In this document: positions 47,495 through 54,327 of the stretch, in pieces | Layout: every line of letters begins with the position of its first letter | Numbering within the stretch: position 1 is the first letter of the stretch | Origin: Tetracentron sinense | Taxonomy: Eukaryota; Streptophyta; Magnoliopsida; Trochodendrales; Trochodendraceae | NCBI GenBank assembly: GCA_015143295.1 | Contig: CM026556.1 | Coordinates: forward strand, 16,678,547-16,742,546 | DNA: 64,000 nt | Reading direction: 5' to 3' | Position numbers and translations under genes: made by a program | Notes under the pieces: generated by a model | Told to the model about the DNA's origin: nothing | The model's database searches: none | The model's input: only the letters and a program-made list of their open reading frames with translations

Positions 47495-50400
47495 CACTTT
47501 TTTGTGTTTTTTTTTTGCTAGTAGCATTCACGGCAATGAGTAGCATTTAGGGCACAAGGACAGAAGGCAATGAGAAAACCTCTCTTCTTTTTACTTCTAT
47601 TTTTCTTTTGGGGGTACAAGAGATAAAACCGAGATCAAATCAGTTGGAATGCTCTTTGCAGAAAAAATCACTAATGCACGAATCCGTTAAATCATCCAAA
47701 GGAAGAGATTTTGATGTTGTCCTCACAAACATGATATCATCATGCATCAGGAAAAGTCATATTCACTTGCGTGAATTGCATTGGTGTTGCAGCAGTTTTT
47801 GCTATAACAAATTGCAACTGATTTGGATTTGATATCAATAAAACCAAACTCAAGGTATATACTAATCCATGCCACGCCCCTACCAAAATATCCTCTTGGG
47901 TAAGTATATTTTCCAAAGAGAGAAGCTATGGTGACCTAGGGTCTGATTTGTGGTGTAGGGTAAGAAGGCGCCCTATGTGTACCCTAATTAGGGAACAAAT
48001 TCACCCTAGTACTGCTTCTTACCCTGTGCACAAAGCAGACCCTTCACTGCAAATTGCGCCCATGTCTCTATAGCTCTTTTCCTTTCCAAAATATTCTCAC
48101 GAATTGAATACTTCTCAACTCAGATTGGTCAGGTTGTGTAGGGGCCAACCAACCCCAAGAACATGAAAGTATGTCAATCGATCAACCTAACCCTGCAGCA
48201 AAAGGAAGCTCTGCATTGCTTCAAATTCTCAGGTCAAGACTGATTGTTTTGAAAATAATGATAACATTCCATGAACTATTCCATCTACTGTTAGACAGAT
48301 CAGCAAAGCTTGGATCTTTATGAAGAACTGTGTGATCACTACATGAATAGCAAAATTACCCGGGTGACCAATTTATTGTAAAGCTAATAGTGAATACATA
48401 TTATTTGTAATGCAAAATAGCAAACTAAGCACTAAAAGAAACTAGGACCACATACAAAGTCAACTTGTACTTCTGTGTAGTTATATAACTTAAAACTGAA
48501 ACACTTGTATAAGGTTGAGGCGATGTAATTATGTAACTTAAATCTTTACTTTTTGTGTGTGGAGTTTGAGACTTTGAGCCTTCCGATTAAGTGTATTACT
48601 AAATATCTATTGTAAATATATATGCACACATACATATATATGTATGTACACAGTACACACACATGCAATGTTTTGGAGTGGTATCTTGGCCAATAGTCAA
48701 TCTGAAAAGAAAAAAAAGGTGAGTTGTTTGGTGTTGATGCTATCCCGCACATAGAAGGAAAAACAAGATGCCCAGGAATCGGGATGTAGATTTGATCTAT
48801 ATCTGGCTACCAAGTACCATCTAGGTATGCCGCATGGGGCAGGATTCAAAGCTAAGTCTCTATGGGATCCTATGGAAGAGAGTGTTAATAGAAAATTGTC
48901 TGACTAGAAATCTCACTTCTTATCCAAAGGAAGAAGAGTCGCTTTGATCAAAAGTACTCTCGCAGTCTCGCTATCTTACCCAATTATTTCAACCCCTTCT
49001 CACAATCGTCACTTCAATAGTGGTTATTTTGGAGAGAATTCCTTTGGAATGGCAAATTGAAGGCTAGAAACTACCATTTAATTGAATGGTTATGTGTTCT
49101 GCCCCGTAAAGGAAGGGAGACTTGGGCCCAGGTCATTTAAGGGAGATGAATATAGCTCTAGTGGGTAAGTGATGGTGGAGACATGAGGGAAGAGAGAGAG
49201 ACTGAGAGTTTGGAAGAAATTAATCATAGCTAAAATTAAGAGAATTTGGGTTGAGATCCCAAGGAAGTCGGGTGAATATTGGGTGGAGTTTGGAAAGAGA
49301 TTCTATATGTCCAAAAGGATTTCAATAAGCACATTAATTTCAAAGTATGCAGGGAGATGAAGCGAAATTTCAGGAGGATATTTGGTGCAGGCAGTCTAGA
49401 CTTGAAACAGATTTTGTTAACTTGAATTTGATTCCTGTCGATGAAAAGTCATCAATCACTTCTTGTTTTGAGATTAGGGGTAATACTGTAGTTTAGTGCT
49501 TGGATTTGAGGAGTTTGAATGAGTGCGACGTCGATGAATTTTTTAAGTCCCAAGAATCATCTGAATGTGGTTAGACCTAATGTTCTTTATGGATGACAGA
49601 TTGTGGCCCAGGGACAGACAACAAGGGCCGCTACTCAGCAAGTTCCTTTTTTATTAGTCCCTTATTGTTAGCTCTTATTCTCCTTTCCTCATTGGGTAGT
49701 GTGAATTCTAGTATTCCATCAAAAGTTGCATCCTACCTCCAGACAGATGCGTTGGATATGATCCTCACCTCTTATCATTTGAAAGCAAAGAGTGGCATTT
49801 GGAAAATATATAATTTTACGTGCTTGGCAATGGAGAAAATAGTTGGGCACCTGCTGATGCATTGTACTCTAGCTATATGGATTTGGGACCAGTTTTAATC
49901 CCTTTTAGGGCTATGTGCCATTTCCTTGAGAGTTTCTATGAGTTCATCACCAGCTCGGCCATGAGCTGTTTAGTTGGTAACAAAGGTGTTCTGTGGAATG
50001 TGGAGTAGTCTTCCTGAAGCTACTATCGGGATGGAAAGGAACAAGAGGACATTCGATAACCACTCCAAACCTAGAGAGTATGGTTGTTTCCAACCAAGTT
50101 TCTTCTAGCTTGGTGCTCAATCATGGATATTTTACTCTATAGGGATGTTTACTTTTCATTCTATTAAGTAGAGACTGGTCATTGTGCTTTTTTATTTTAT
50201 GCTCGCTTTATTTTTGTTTGCTTTGTTGTGGTTCACAGTTTCGTGAATCGTACATTGTAATCTGATTCGTCTATTAATATATTTGTTTTACCAATTAAAA
50301 AAAAAACTCAATAGATTGACAAAATTGGTTTCTTTGTCCTTAGGTTGTGAGTTCTTATTTAACTTCCTACGGGGTGTTTTGGATTCCGTATTTTAATGCA

Positions 50401-52203
50401 CATTGATGATGCATTTATGTGATAAGCGCTAAGTGCAATTAAAATAATTCCATTTGGCAGTGCATTTTGAGAAGAAAAAAAGACATCAAACGCAGAAGGC
50501 AACTAAACAAGTTAAAAGAAACCACTAAATCGTATCCTTGTCTATTGTAAAATGCAAACCTACAAGTTTCACATTTTGTAGTTATGACCAAAGAAAATGT
50601 GTTTGACAATATTTTGAAAAGAAAAAAAAGGCATCAAACGCAGAAGGGAACTGAACAAGTTCAAAGAAACCACTAAATCGTGTCCTTGTCTATTGCAAAA
50701 TGCAAACCTACAAGTTTCACATTTTGTAGTTATGACCAAAGAAGACGTGTTTGACAATGGAAACCATACAACTTTCTTCATAAGAACACATTCTACACAT
50801 TAACACAGAAAAACTTGTCAACAGTCAGCACAAATGACAAAATGGAGATCCAAACCACCAGCACCACACAAGCAACAGCCAGCATTCAAACAACACTATG
50901 CAATCAATCGGAAGCACTTTTAAGGAAATACATGAAAGGGAACATAAGAATAAAACCCTACTGAATAAATAGTGATTGATTAAAGAATTACACCACACAG
51001 TCTGTTTTATTTTCCTGTGCTGTGACCATTGACCACCCAACTTAAGTTTGATTTTTTTTCCCTTAAGTGTCTACTCACGTAATCCGCTTATGGCCATGCA
51101 AAATTTTCTTTTTTAGCTTATTTAAATATAAAACTAGGAAATAACCTAGTAATATTTTGGACAGACCAAAAGACTCATCCCAACATAAGATATCTGACCC
51201 AAGCTCTCAAAGCCAGCATTTTGTAAAGGTAACCATTTGCACATCATTATAGTCTACATTCCAAATAAAACCAATGTAGGTAAGTGCTAAAACTACAGAC
51301 ATGAATGTTAATGTACCTCTCAAAATAAGAGATATTGATACTCACCAAGTTGGAGTCCTGAAATTATTCTGCTATGGAAACATTTGGAGAAAAAGTCGAA
51401 AAATGTCTGGTATGATATGAAAAATAGAAAAAATAAGATTACTAATTATGAAATATTACAAACAAATATAATTCATGTAGTAGATAATAGTCCAGGATAA
51501 GTTGAGAATAATTTGTGTTTAATTCGTGTCCTTGTCAAAAAGTTGTGATTTTTCAAAAAGTTGTGAATATTTCATGAATTAATGAATATCCGGGACCTAT
51601 TGAAAAAAAAAAACGGAGAACTTTGTTACTAGATAATAACATTAGAGAAGTCGTAAAACTGAGAATGATAACCCATATTACAAAATTTCCACTTTAAATG
51701 TGCATGTGAAATGAATCTACACGACAATTGCATTGTAGGTATTGTAACCTTTGTATAAACAGTTATCCAATTGTAACAACATCCAGAAGGAAAAATAAAA
51801 ACATATAAAGCCATCAAAAACAACAAAATGAAACCCAGAATCCAGGGACAGCAATAACACTACCCCACTATTTACAAGCTCATCCACAACCTTTTCAATT
51901 ACAACCCATAAAAAGCATTCATTCTATTGCTAAAGGGGAAAAACAGTGGAGGCATGAACAAATCTCGATTGATTTCCATAAAACCTAACAACAAGATAAT
52001 AGATTTTATTGCTTATTTTTTTAATGAAATTTTTTTAAAAAAATAGGGGATTTTACCTGGAGATTGTGCTGCTTGAGGGCTTGGTGGGTTACAAGGCGTC
52101 CCATGCAGAGATTAGCAGGAGGACAGACGAGGCGCAGAGTCAACGATGGCTTGGGGGGTGCCGACTCACCCGCCAAGAAGCAATACCCCAACGTCATCGC
52201 CAT
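13553..52203 (-). CDS. AMK2: Adenylate kinase, chloroplast type, seven exons (whole gene)
   Basis: This enzyme interconverts ATP + AMP and 2 ADP. The 276-residue product joins exons 52203-52057, 47180-47085, 18862-18734, 18656-18522, 18221-18075, 17863-17789 and 13654-13553, every junction in phase 0. Residues 1-49 form a probable plastid transit region. The P-loop GPPASGKGT is at 65-73, AAGDLLRAE (AMP-site Arg) at 88-96, WLLDGYPRS at 140-148, the LID starts at RVVGRRLDP with YHLKYSPP, and RFDD is at 211-214. This is a long-LID kinase, and the order and the LQ/IVA junction match plant plastid adenylate kinases such as Arabidopsis AMK2. Length fits the family (about 280). No stop or frameshift is seen. 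Introns 1, 2 and 6 are swollen by transposons; introns 3-5 are short (77, 300, 211 bases). The start is the first ATG in good frame; a second ATG follows at codon 3. The gene symbol is by similarity. Confidence 0.93.
14430..15290 (+). mobile_element. LINE 3' fragment in intron 6
   Basis: A degenerate plus-strand fragment. It retains ENGNHIIIHCTFEWP, the zinc-finger-like HC motif near the end of plant L1 ORF2, then an L1-style 3' end (ttttttatgttctattaatacatttgcc) before an A-rich tail of gaaaag units. An 82-base segment is tandemly duplicated at about 14968-15135 (ccgatctcttctgaagactt twice). Non-coding relic. Confidence 0.55.
15291..17788. other. Rest of intron 6, no element recognised
   Basis: AT-rich intronic sequence. 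I see no coding frame or clear transposon end. A degenerate triplication of about 46 bases occurs at 17355-17460 (ctaatatcatcaattttctg). Confidence 0.5.
17789..17863 (-). CDS. AMK2: Adenylate kinase exon 6, GC splice donor
   Basis: Residues 219-243, VKLRLQTHHQNVEAVLSIYE then DITIK. Acceptor TTTAG/GTAAAG. The donor reads AAG/GCATGT, again GC type. A GT four bases downstream would break the frame with exon 7. Confidence 0.9.
18075..18221 (-). CDS. AMK2: Adenylate kinase exon 5, GC splice donor
   Basis: Residues 170-218, VPEGILIERVVGRRLDP to RFDDTEEK. It covers the LID domain. The exon ends AAG/GCAAGT, a strong GC-type donor; reading through gives a stop after eleven codons, and no GT fits the frame. 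Confidence 0.93.
18522..18656 (-). CDS. AMK2: Adenylate kinase exon 4
   Basis: Residues 125-169, MVKERLW to DLFILLD. Acceptor CTAG/ATGGTA after a 77-base intron, donor GAT/GTAAGT. It contains WLLDGYPRSLSQATAL, the family signature with the conserved aspartate and arginine. Confidence 0.95.
18734..18862 (-). CDS. AMK2: Adenylate kinase exon 3
   Basis: Residues 82-124, YGLVHIAAGDLLRAEVAVGS to NEIVVM. Acceptor ATGCAG/TATGGG, donor GTCATG/GTAGAT. It holds the AMP-binding helix with the conserved GDLLR arginine. Confidence 0.95.
19234..20596. mobile_element. Non-autonomous hAT-like element, copy 1 (intron 2)
   Basis: It is bounded by inverted ends CAAGGTTCTAAATGTCGA and its counterpart ending TAGAACCCTG, with an 8-bp target duplication TCAAAGAG / CCAAAGAG (7 of 8). 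The ends are dense in the words ATATCG and TATATCG. A second copy of the same family is at 42648-44257 and shares internal text (tggggcaaaa.atgaaatttt). No transposase is seen. Copy 1 has an extra host-like segment at about 20130-20345. Confidence 0.88.
20219..20341 (+). pseudogene. Possible captured first exon of a plastid protein gene
   Basis: Inside hAT copy 1, an ATG in good context (agcaATGGCG) opens a 40-residue frame: MATMTLHRYIPSSLVLPSFF, then serine- and phenylalanine-rich text. It looks like a transit peptide preceded by a 5' UTR-like segment. It is absent from the equivalent part of copy 2. I infer capture of a gene fragment by the element; the source gene is not identifiable from here. 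Confidence 0.4.
20605..21132. other. Intron 2 spacer with a short TG repeat
   Basis: Ordinary AT-rich intron text. A short tgtgtg/tgcg microsatellite lies at about 20984-21012. Nothing else is recognised. Confidence 0.5.
21144..21308. mobile_element. Possible small MITE rich in GGAAC/GTTCC
   Basis: The segment starts GGCTCCATTCTTTTGGTGG and ends ttccaaacaaaagttcggacc, which are imperfect inverses. The words GGAACTT and AAGTTCC alternate about eight times. Flanks are TTA and TTT, close to a 3-bp Harbinger-type duplication. A further ggctccattc follows at 21340, so the boundaries are uncertain. Confidence 0.4.
21355..21615. repeat. AT-rich minisatellite, left arm
   Basis: Degenerate units of about 45-50 bases built on ttcaaaatgataaaaatacccctc and acatatattt. 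The array is cut at 21620 by LTR C and resumes at 36040, with the target duplication AAAAT on both sides. Confidence 0.8.
22845..23070 (+). repeat. Tandem triplication in LTR C
   Basis: Three units of about 72 bases containing gggtgagatatgttctact and ggaatgagtccttgggtgag, with few differences between copies. Confidence 0.9.
25201..25743. mobile_element. Non-autonomous hAT-like element inside LTR A
   Basis: Inverted ends CTAGGAAGCAC and GTGCTTTCTAG, flanked by 8-bp copies GTTCTAAG / GTTCTAAT (7 of 8). Both subterminal regions are packed with GGATACGG and GTATCC words, typical of transposase-binding repeats. No coding capacity. This is the deepest level of the nest. Confidence 0.8.
26985..27330 (+). 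repeat. Tandem array in the LTR A intron
   Basis: About seven units of roughly 49 bases with aactcaagggagtttacctc and cttgcttgtaaagtat. The array lies between the proposed splice donor and acceptor of LTR A. Confidence 0.9.
27613..27735 (+). CDS. Conserved LTR micro-ORF, copy in LTR A
   Basis: Directly after the acceptor (GGTAG/GT) the frame reads SVDAHAPEPWIEEEYYEPEP, followed by MDHHQDDGTLDRRPYLDYY and TGA. The methionine is at 27676, which would give a 19-residue peptide. The frame matches copies in LTRs E, F and G, with EPW(I/V)EEEY and PYLDYY kept. Strongly acidic, with an aromatic tail. No known family comes to mind. Whether it starts at the internal ATG or upstream cannot be decided here. 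Confidence 0.55.
   Translation, partial: SVDAHAPEPWIEEEYYEPEPAMDHHQDDGTLDRRPYLDYY
29730..30125 (+). repeat. Tandem array in the LTR B intron
   Basis: Six imperfect units of about 60 bases with gtgtactaagaccaggtacg and gggcactaacatctgt. Located between the donor at 29025 and the acceptor at 30539. Confidence 0.9.
30926..31800 (+). repeat. Tandem array of about 175-base units in LTR D
   Basis: Five imperfect units, each running from ttttgagcctaagtgaggtc through gccaactttagggaa to gatgttcatgttgaacattt. One unit is shortened near 31620. LTR B inserted within a related unit (its flank at 24600-24619 is the same text). Confidence 0.9.
32558..34461 (-). mobile_element. Solo LTR E, reverse orientation, inserted in LTR D
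   Basis: On the minus strand it begins near TGGAGAACCCGGGATC and ends GGGGTATTTTGGGTTGCAA(CA). A 5-bp copy GAGTG lies on both sides (32553-32557, 34462-34466) if the termini are taken as slightly non-canonical. Landmarks on the minus strand: CCGATCGACCG-type words (34185-34035), TATAAAGA (33959-33952), donor AAAG/GTAGAT at 33752, acceptor GGCAG/GT at 32912, conserved frame 32911-32808. It is the close relative of A in its 3' exon. Confidence 0.82.
32808..32909 (-). CDS. Conserved LTR micro-ORF, copy in LTR E
   Basis: After the acceptor the frame reads VDVYALE, a TAG, WVEPT, then an in-frame ATG at 32867 giving MDQHQDDGVLDRWPYLDYC and TGA. Seventeen-odd residues align with the LTR A copy without a gap. 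Upstream of the methionine a stop has arisen, while the micropeptide itself stays open, which favours the internal ATG as the relevant start. Confidence 0.5.
34500..35060 (+). repeat. Tandem array of about 58-base units in LTR D
   Basis: Nine or so units containing tctgatagaaatgtcgtgag and gtccccaccgtggctgagat. Different array, same LTR as 30926-31800. Confidence 0.9.
36040..37290. repeat. AT-rich minisatellite, right arm
   Basis: More than twenty degenerate units of about 45-50 bases built on aaaatgacaataatacccct and cttcacatatatttttcaaa. It is the continuation of the array at 21355-21615, split by LTR C. Confidence 0.85.
37370..37800. repeat. Inverted, related minisatellite
   Basis: Degenerate units of about 30 bases with gaaaaatttgaggggcattt and tgggtata. 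Read in reverse complement they resemble the units of the neighbouring array (ggggtattttgtcattttgaaaa), so the two arrays face each other. Confidence 0.6.
37801..39200. other. Intron 2 spacer, no gene
   Basis: Purine-rich tracts (38165-38310), a tat microsatellite (38388-38404), a fragment with gcctaggtgacg at 38550 that resembles hAT subterminal text, and a run of about 18 C at 39011-39028. No element boundary is firm. Confidence 0.45.
40610..40790 (+). repeat. Tandem array in the LTR G intron
   Basis: About five units of roughly 31 bases with gaacactgaattacaagt and gcaaggact. Located between the proposed donor and acceptor. Confidence 0.85.
41209..41325 (+). pseudogene. Conserved LTR micro-ORF, decayed copy in LTR G
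   Basis: After the acceptor the frame gives ATPWV, a TAA, then EKYFEEAEEGDFSVIGARDL followed by DRFPYY and TAG. It aligns with EPWVEEEY...PYLDYY of LTRs A and F. There is no in-frame ATG, so this copy is probably dead, but the frame phase relative to the acceptor is the same. Confidence 0.5.
41676..41861. mobile_element. hAT-type MITE, 186 bases
   Basis: Ends CAGTGTAGTCAAAGCG and its inverse TTTGACTACACTG. Target duplication ATTTGAAG / ATTTGGAG (7 of 8). Subterminal cctaggcg and gcgaggcg words. Confidence 0.88.
41888..42372. mobile_element. hAT-type element, 485 bases
   Basis: Ends CAATGTTTTAAAACG and inverse CTTTTTAAAACACTG. Target duplication GTTAAGGC / ATTAAGGC (7 of 8). Subterminal words ggcgtgaggc and gcctcac. 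It inserted in the minisatellite at 41862-42647. Confidence 0.87.
42373..42647. repeat. Minisatellite taagtccttggctaaggcac
   Basis: About eleven units of 26-27 bases (aagtccttggctaaggcacc / catcccatct). The same unit is found at 41868-41887 left of one hAT element and at 44258-44335 right of another, so three segments are one array split by insertions. Confidence 0.92.
42648..44257. mobile_element. Non-autonomous hAT-like element, copy 2
   Basis: Ends CAAGATTCTAAATGTTGA and inverse TTTCAAACCATG. Target duplication CCTAGAAT / CCTGGAAT (7 of 8). Same family as 19234-20596. A 90-codon frame at 43151-43420 is present inside but has no recognisable domain. Confidence 0.87.
44258..44335. repeat. 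Minisatellite, right remnant
   Basis: Three units of the taagtccttggctaaggcac array, the continuation of 42373-42647 after the hAT insertion. Confidence 0.85.
44336..45480. other. Intron 2 spacer with a possible retroelement 3' tail
   Basis: No intact frame. At 44880-44930 the text tcatttgattataaaatgat followed by an A-run resembles a LINE 3' end on the plus strand, but the upstream part gives no clear motif. Confidence 0.3.
45481..45792. mobile_element. hAT-type MITE, 312 bases
   Basis: Ends CATTGTTACAAATCTC and inverse GAGATTTGTAACACTG match over 15 bases with one change. Subterminal tcgcga words. The flanking octamers are CCTCTAAA and CTTGTAGA (5 of 8), so the duplication is eroded. Confidence 0.7.
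45793..46324. other. Intron 2 spacer with an imperfect duplication
   Basis: An imperfect repeat: ggggtaacc..aaacccacaaggaagt at about 45896 and gggatttaacc..tagatacaaggaaatca at about 45970. No gene seen. Confidence 0.4.
46325..46956. mobile_element. hAT-like element near exon 2
   Basis: Ends TAAGGATGTCAGTCCGG and inverse GGCCCATTGAAAGCCCTA, the rich GGGCC/GGCCC type common in plant hAT relics. Flanking octamers ATCTCGAC and GTCTCAAC agree at 6 of 8. It lies 129 bases from exon 2 of the adenylate kinase gene. Confidence 0.65.
47085..47180 (-). CDS. AMK2: Adenylate kinase exon 2
   Basis: Residues 50-81. Acceptor GAGCAG/ATTGTG, donor AAGAAA/GTAAGT. It carries the P-loop GPPASGKGT (nucleotide-phosphate binding) and CELITKK. 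It is isolated between a 4.9-kb and a 28.2-kb intron. Confidence 0.95.
47430..47489. repeat. CT microsatellite, about 30 units
   Basis: An uninterrupted (ct) run in intron 1, about 250 bases on the 5' side of exon 2. On the transcript strand it is a GA run, not a polypyrimidine tract. Confidence 0.98.
47490..48879. other. Intron 1, no element recognised
   Basis: AT-rich intron with a short tatata/acacac stretch at 48615-48665. No coding motif or transposon end is seen. Confidence 0.5.
48880..50308 (+). mobile_element. LINE (L1 type) 3' half in intron 1
   Basis: Frames of a decayed ORF2 are visible: a RVALIKSTL-like RT end segment near 48935, a trace of the FLWG/W region near 49020-49190, and the terminal zinc-finger text GHLLMHCTLAIWIWDQF at 49830-49897. 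Near 50025 comes MERNKRTFDN. It ends ctattaatatatttgtttta..aattaaaaaaaaa at 50270-50308, the usual plant L1 tail. 5'-truncated, many stops. Confidence 0.75.
50465..50762. repeat. Tandem duplication of about 150 bases in intron 1
   Basis: Two near-identical copies running from gaaaaaaagacatcaaacgc to ttatgaccaaagaa, with some twelve differences. Confidence 0.9.
50763..52056. other. Rest of intron 1, nothing recognised
   Basis: AT-rich intron up to the exon 1 donor. No element ends or coding motifs are seen. Confidence 0.5.
52057..52203 (-). CDS. AMK2: Adenylate kinase exon 1
   Basis: It encodes residues 1-49, from MAMTLGYCFLAGES to LKQHNLQ. It is basic and poor in acidic residues, as expected for a transit peptide, though less serine-rich than many. 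It ends CAG/GTAAAA. The purine-poor, CT-rich tract just upstream on the plus strand is a purine-rich leader on the minus strand. Confidence 0.85.
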
Positions 52204-53021
52204 TTTTCTTCTCTTCCTTTCGTGCTACTCTCTTTTTTTTCTCTCTATTTCAAACAGATAAAGAAGCAACGCCTCTCTAATTCAGCAGAGCTAGGATGGC
52301 AACGGGCCGGGCGCCCCCCGCCCCTAATGGCAAGACTCCTACGGTCCTACCTCATTCCCGTCCCAAACCCGGGTCGGGTCGGGGTAGTTCCGTTTTACCA
52401 AAAACCCTTTTTTATCTCATCTCCCCGCCTGTTAAGCACTAATCAGGTCCAGATAAGTGGTTCAATATTTATAAGGTGGTGTTAGGCGCACCCCCAAAGT
52501 ATTACGAGTACACCCCCTATTTTTTAAACTCTTTTATTTCTAAATTTAATAGCCGCACCCATGGAACCTGAATTACTCATAAATCTCTGCTGCTTACACG
52601 CACGAAGAGGTTGCCTCGTGCTACACAGTAATGGTCAACAATCCAGTCAGGGTCATGGTGATCGTTGATCCTCCGAAGCTGGTATTTACAAAAATGAGTC
52701 AAAAACAGAGATAAGTGGTCAGGATTTAGGCATAGAAGGTGAAGCTGCCACATTGGCAATCGAATAGAGAATTTGGTAGGCTAACATGAGCAGATAGCAA
52801 ACCGTGGTCAGTACAGTACCAATAGCAGTAGTGTTAAGTGTGGCAGCTTCCTTACTAATGTGTTGTTTACATGCATATTATAAGAACTTATATATAACTA
52901 TAGGTAGTTGTATACCATTAAGGTGCGACGAATACATTTATATCTTGTTAATGTAATGTAACTACTTGAATGCAACTCATGCTGCGGAACGACTATCATC
53001 TACTTAATTTAATGTGTAAAA
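52204..53021 (-). promoter_or_regulatory. Upstream region of the adenylate kinase gene
   Basis: The first 60 bases upstream of the ATG are a GA-rich leader on the minus strand. At 52293-52400 the plus strand has taggatggcaacgggccggg and gggtcgggtcgggg, which resembles one end of a G-rich hAT-type element; its partner end is not found. No convincing TATA box can be assigned. No other gene here. Confidence 0.4.
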
Positions 53022-54060
53022 TTTTTTTTTTTGGTAAAACACATCAATTCATTACTGAGGATCTAGCAATACATGATTGTCCTCAGATGAGGGGAGATTG
53101 ATGCTTAAGTTCAGAGCTCTCTGAGCTTGATAGTGAGCCTCTGCATCCAGGGCACGCTTTATAAAATGAAAAGAAACTCTCTCAAAAAGAGTGATAATGC
53201 TGATAATGTTTGCAATGATAGCTTGAATGCTCCAAGGAGGCTGAAAATTTGCATTGTTGAGAATGTCAATGACTTCCATAGAGTCAGACTCGAAGATCAC
53301 ATTACGCCATAGGTGGATTAACACTGAAGATAGACCCGGATAGACCGCTTCAGCTTTGATGGTTAATCCTCCGAGAAGAGGTAAAGCTTTTGAGAATAAA
53401 AGTCTGCCTTCATGATTATGAGCCACGCAGCCAGCCCCTGCCGTGACTCCAGATGGCAGGGTTACACCATCAACATTCACCTTTACCCACGGACTATCAG
53501 GTGGTTTCCAGACATCAGTAGAAGCTTCGGTGATCTGGAGAGATGGATAAGACTGGTAATGCTTCCTCCGCATTCTTCCCAAAGATAGCAGGTTGTTGGA
53601 AAGGTGGTTTTCAAGACTGATAGCTCGGCTCGGGTCTGATTTAACACCTTTATAGAGAGATTTGTTCTGGAGAATCCATATGCTCTAGAGAACTGTACTT
53701 ACACAGACCGCCAAATCTCTATAACATGAATTAAACTCATCCTTTCGGTGCCACCCATTCCACAATTGAGAAAACGTCTGTAAGGCTGTCAGGGGTAAAT
53801 GAAGAGATAAAAGGGACCCAAACCACACAGCTCTGGCACAATGGCAGTGAAGAAATTGGTGATCGGTCATCTTGGTCTCCTGTCTACACAGAAGGCATAG
53901 CTCATCTACTGGATGTGTCGCCTCATTAAGTTTTTGGCCATTACTACTACATTATGCACAGGTGCCAAATGAGGAGTTTAATTTTGGGGAGAGTGGGTGT
54001 GAGATTTTCTTGGAGAATCCACGTGTCGACAGCTCCTTGTGATCTAGTTAACTGATAGAA
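53022..54060 (-). mobile_element. LINE (L1 type) 3' end upstream of the host gene
   Basis: On the minus strand the order is LPKIKLLIWHL-type text (about 53980), then CLLCRQETKMTDHQFLHCHC at 53905-53845 (zinc-finger-like region), then an RNase H domain, then ttgatgtgttttaccaaaaa as the 3' end with an A-run at 53033-53022. This is the end of ORF2 and the tail of a 5'-truncated element. Confidence 0.85.
53052..53582 (-). pseudogene. LINE RNase H domain (end of ORF2)
   Basis: This 176-residue open stretch is the C-terminal RNase H of a plant L1 ORF2. Landmarks: WVKVNVDGV (first Asp), GAGCVAHNHEGRLL, KAEAVYPGL (Glu), VIFESDSMEVIDIL (second Asp), and RALDAEAHYQAQRAL at the R..N..AH position, where Asn has become Asp. 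It remains open although the element is truncated, which suggests a fairly young insertion. It degrades the RNA of RNA-DNA hybrids in the family. Confidence 0.85.
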
Positions 54061-54327
54061 CGAAGAAGGTAGTAGAGCAAAAGATATCTCCATTTGTTGA
54101 GAATAGAGGAGGGGGTTCGCCCTGTCAAGACACTCTGATGCTTAAGTCAATACAAGAAGAAGATCAAGTGCAGAAGATGAACTTAAATGGAGGTTTAGAG
54201 TGTTTGAGTTAGGGCCTTTAGTCTTGAGAATGTGGTTTGGTTCGTAAGAGTGAAAGTGGTCTCTTCTTGAAGGTTCAAAAGTCGATCTTCTTTCACTAAG
54301 TTTCTTGGGGTATTTATAGGCTAAGGT
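54061..54327 (-). mobile_element. LTR promoter fragment, minus strand
   Basis: Minus strand CTATAAATACCCC (TATA box at about 54318-54310) is followed by a leader that ends ttgacttaagcatcagagtg tcttgacag, a text I associate with plant gypsy-type LTR R-U5 regions. The upstream part is cut by the copia-type LTR at 54328. Family uncertain. Confidence 0.45.
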
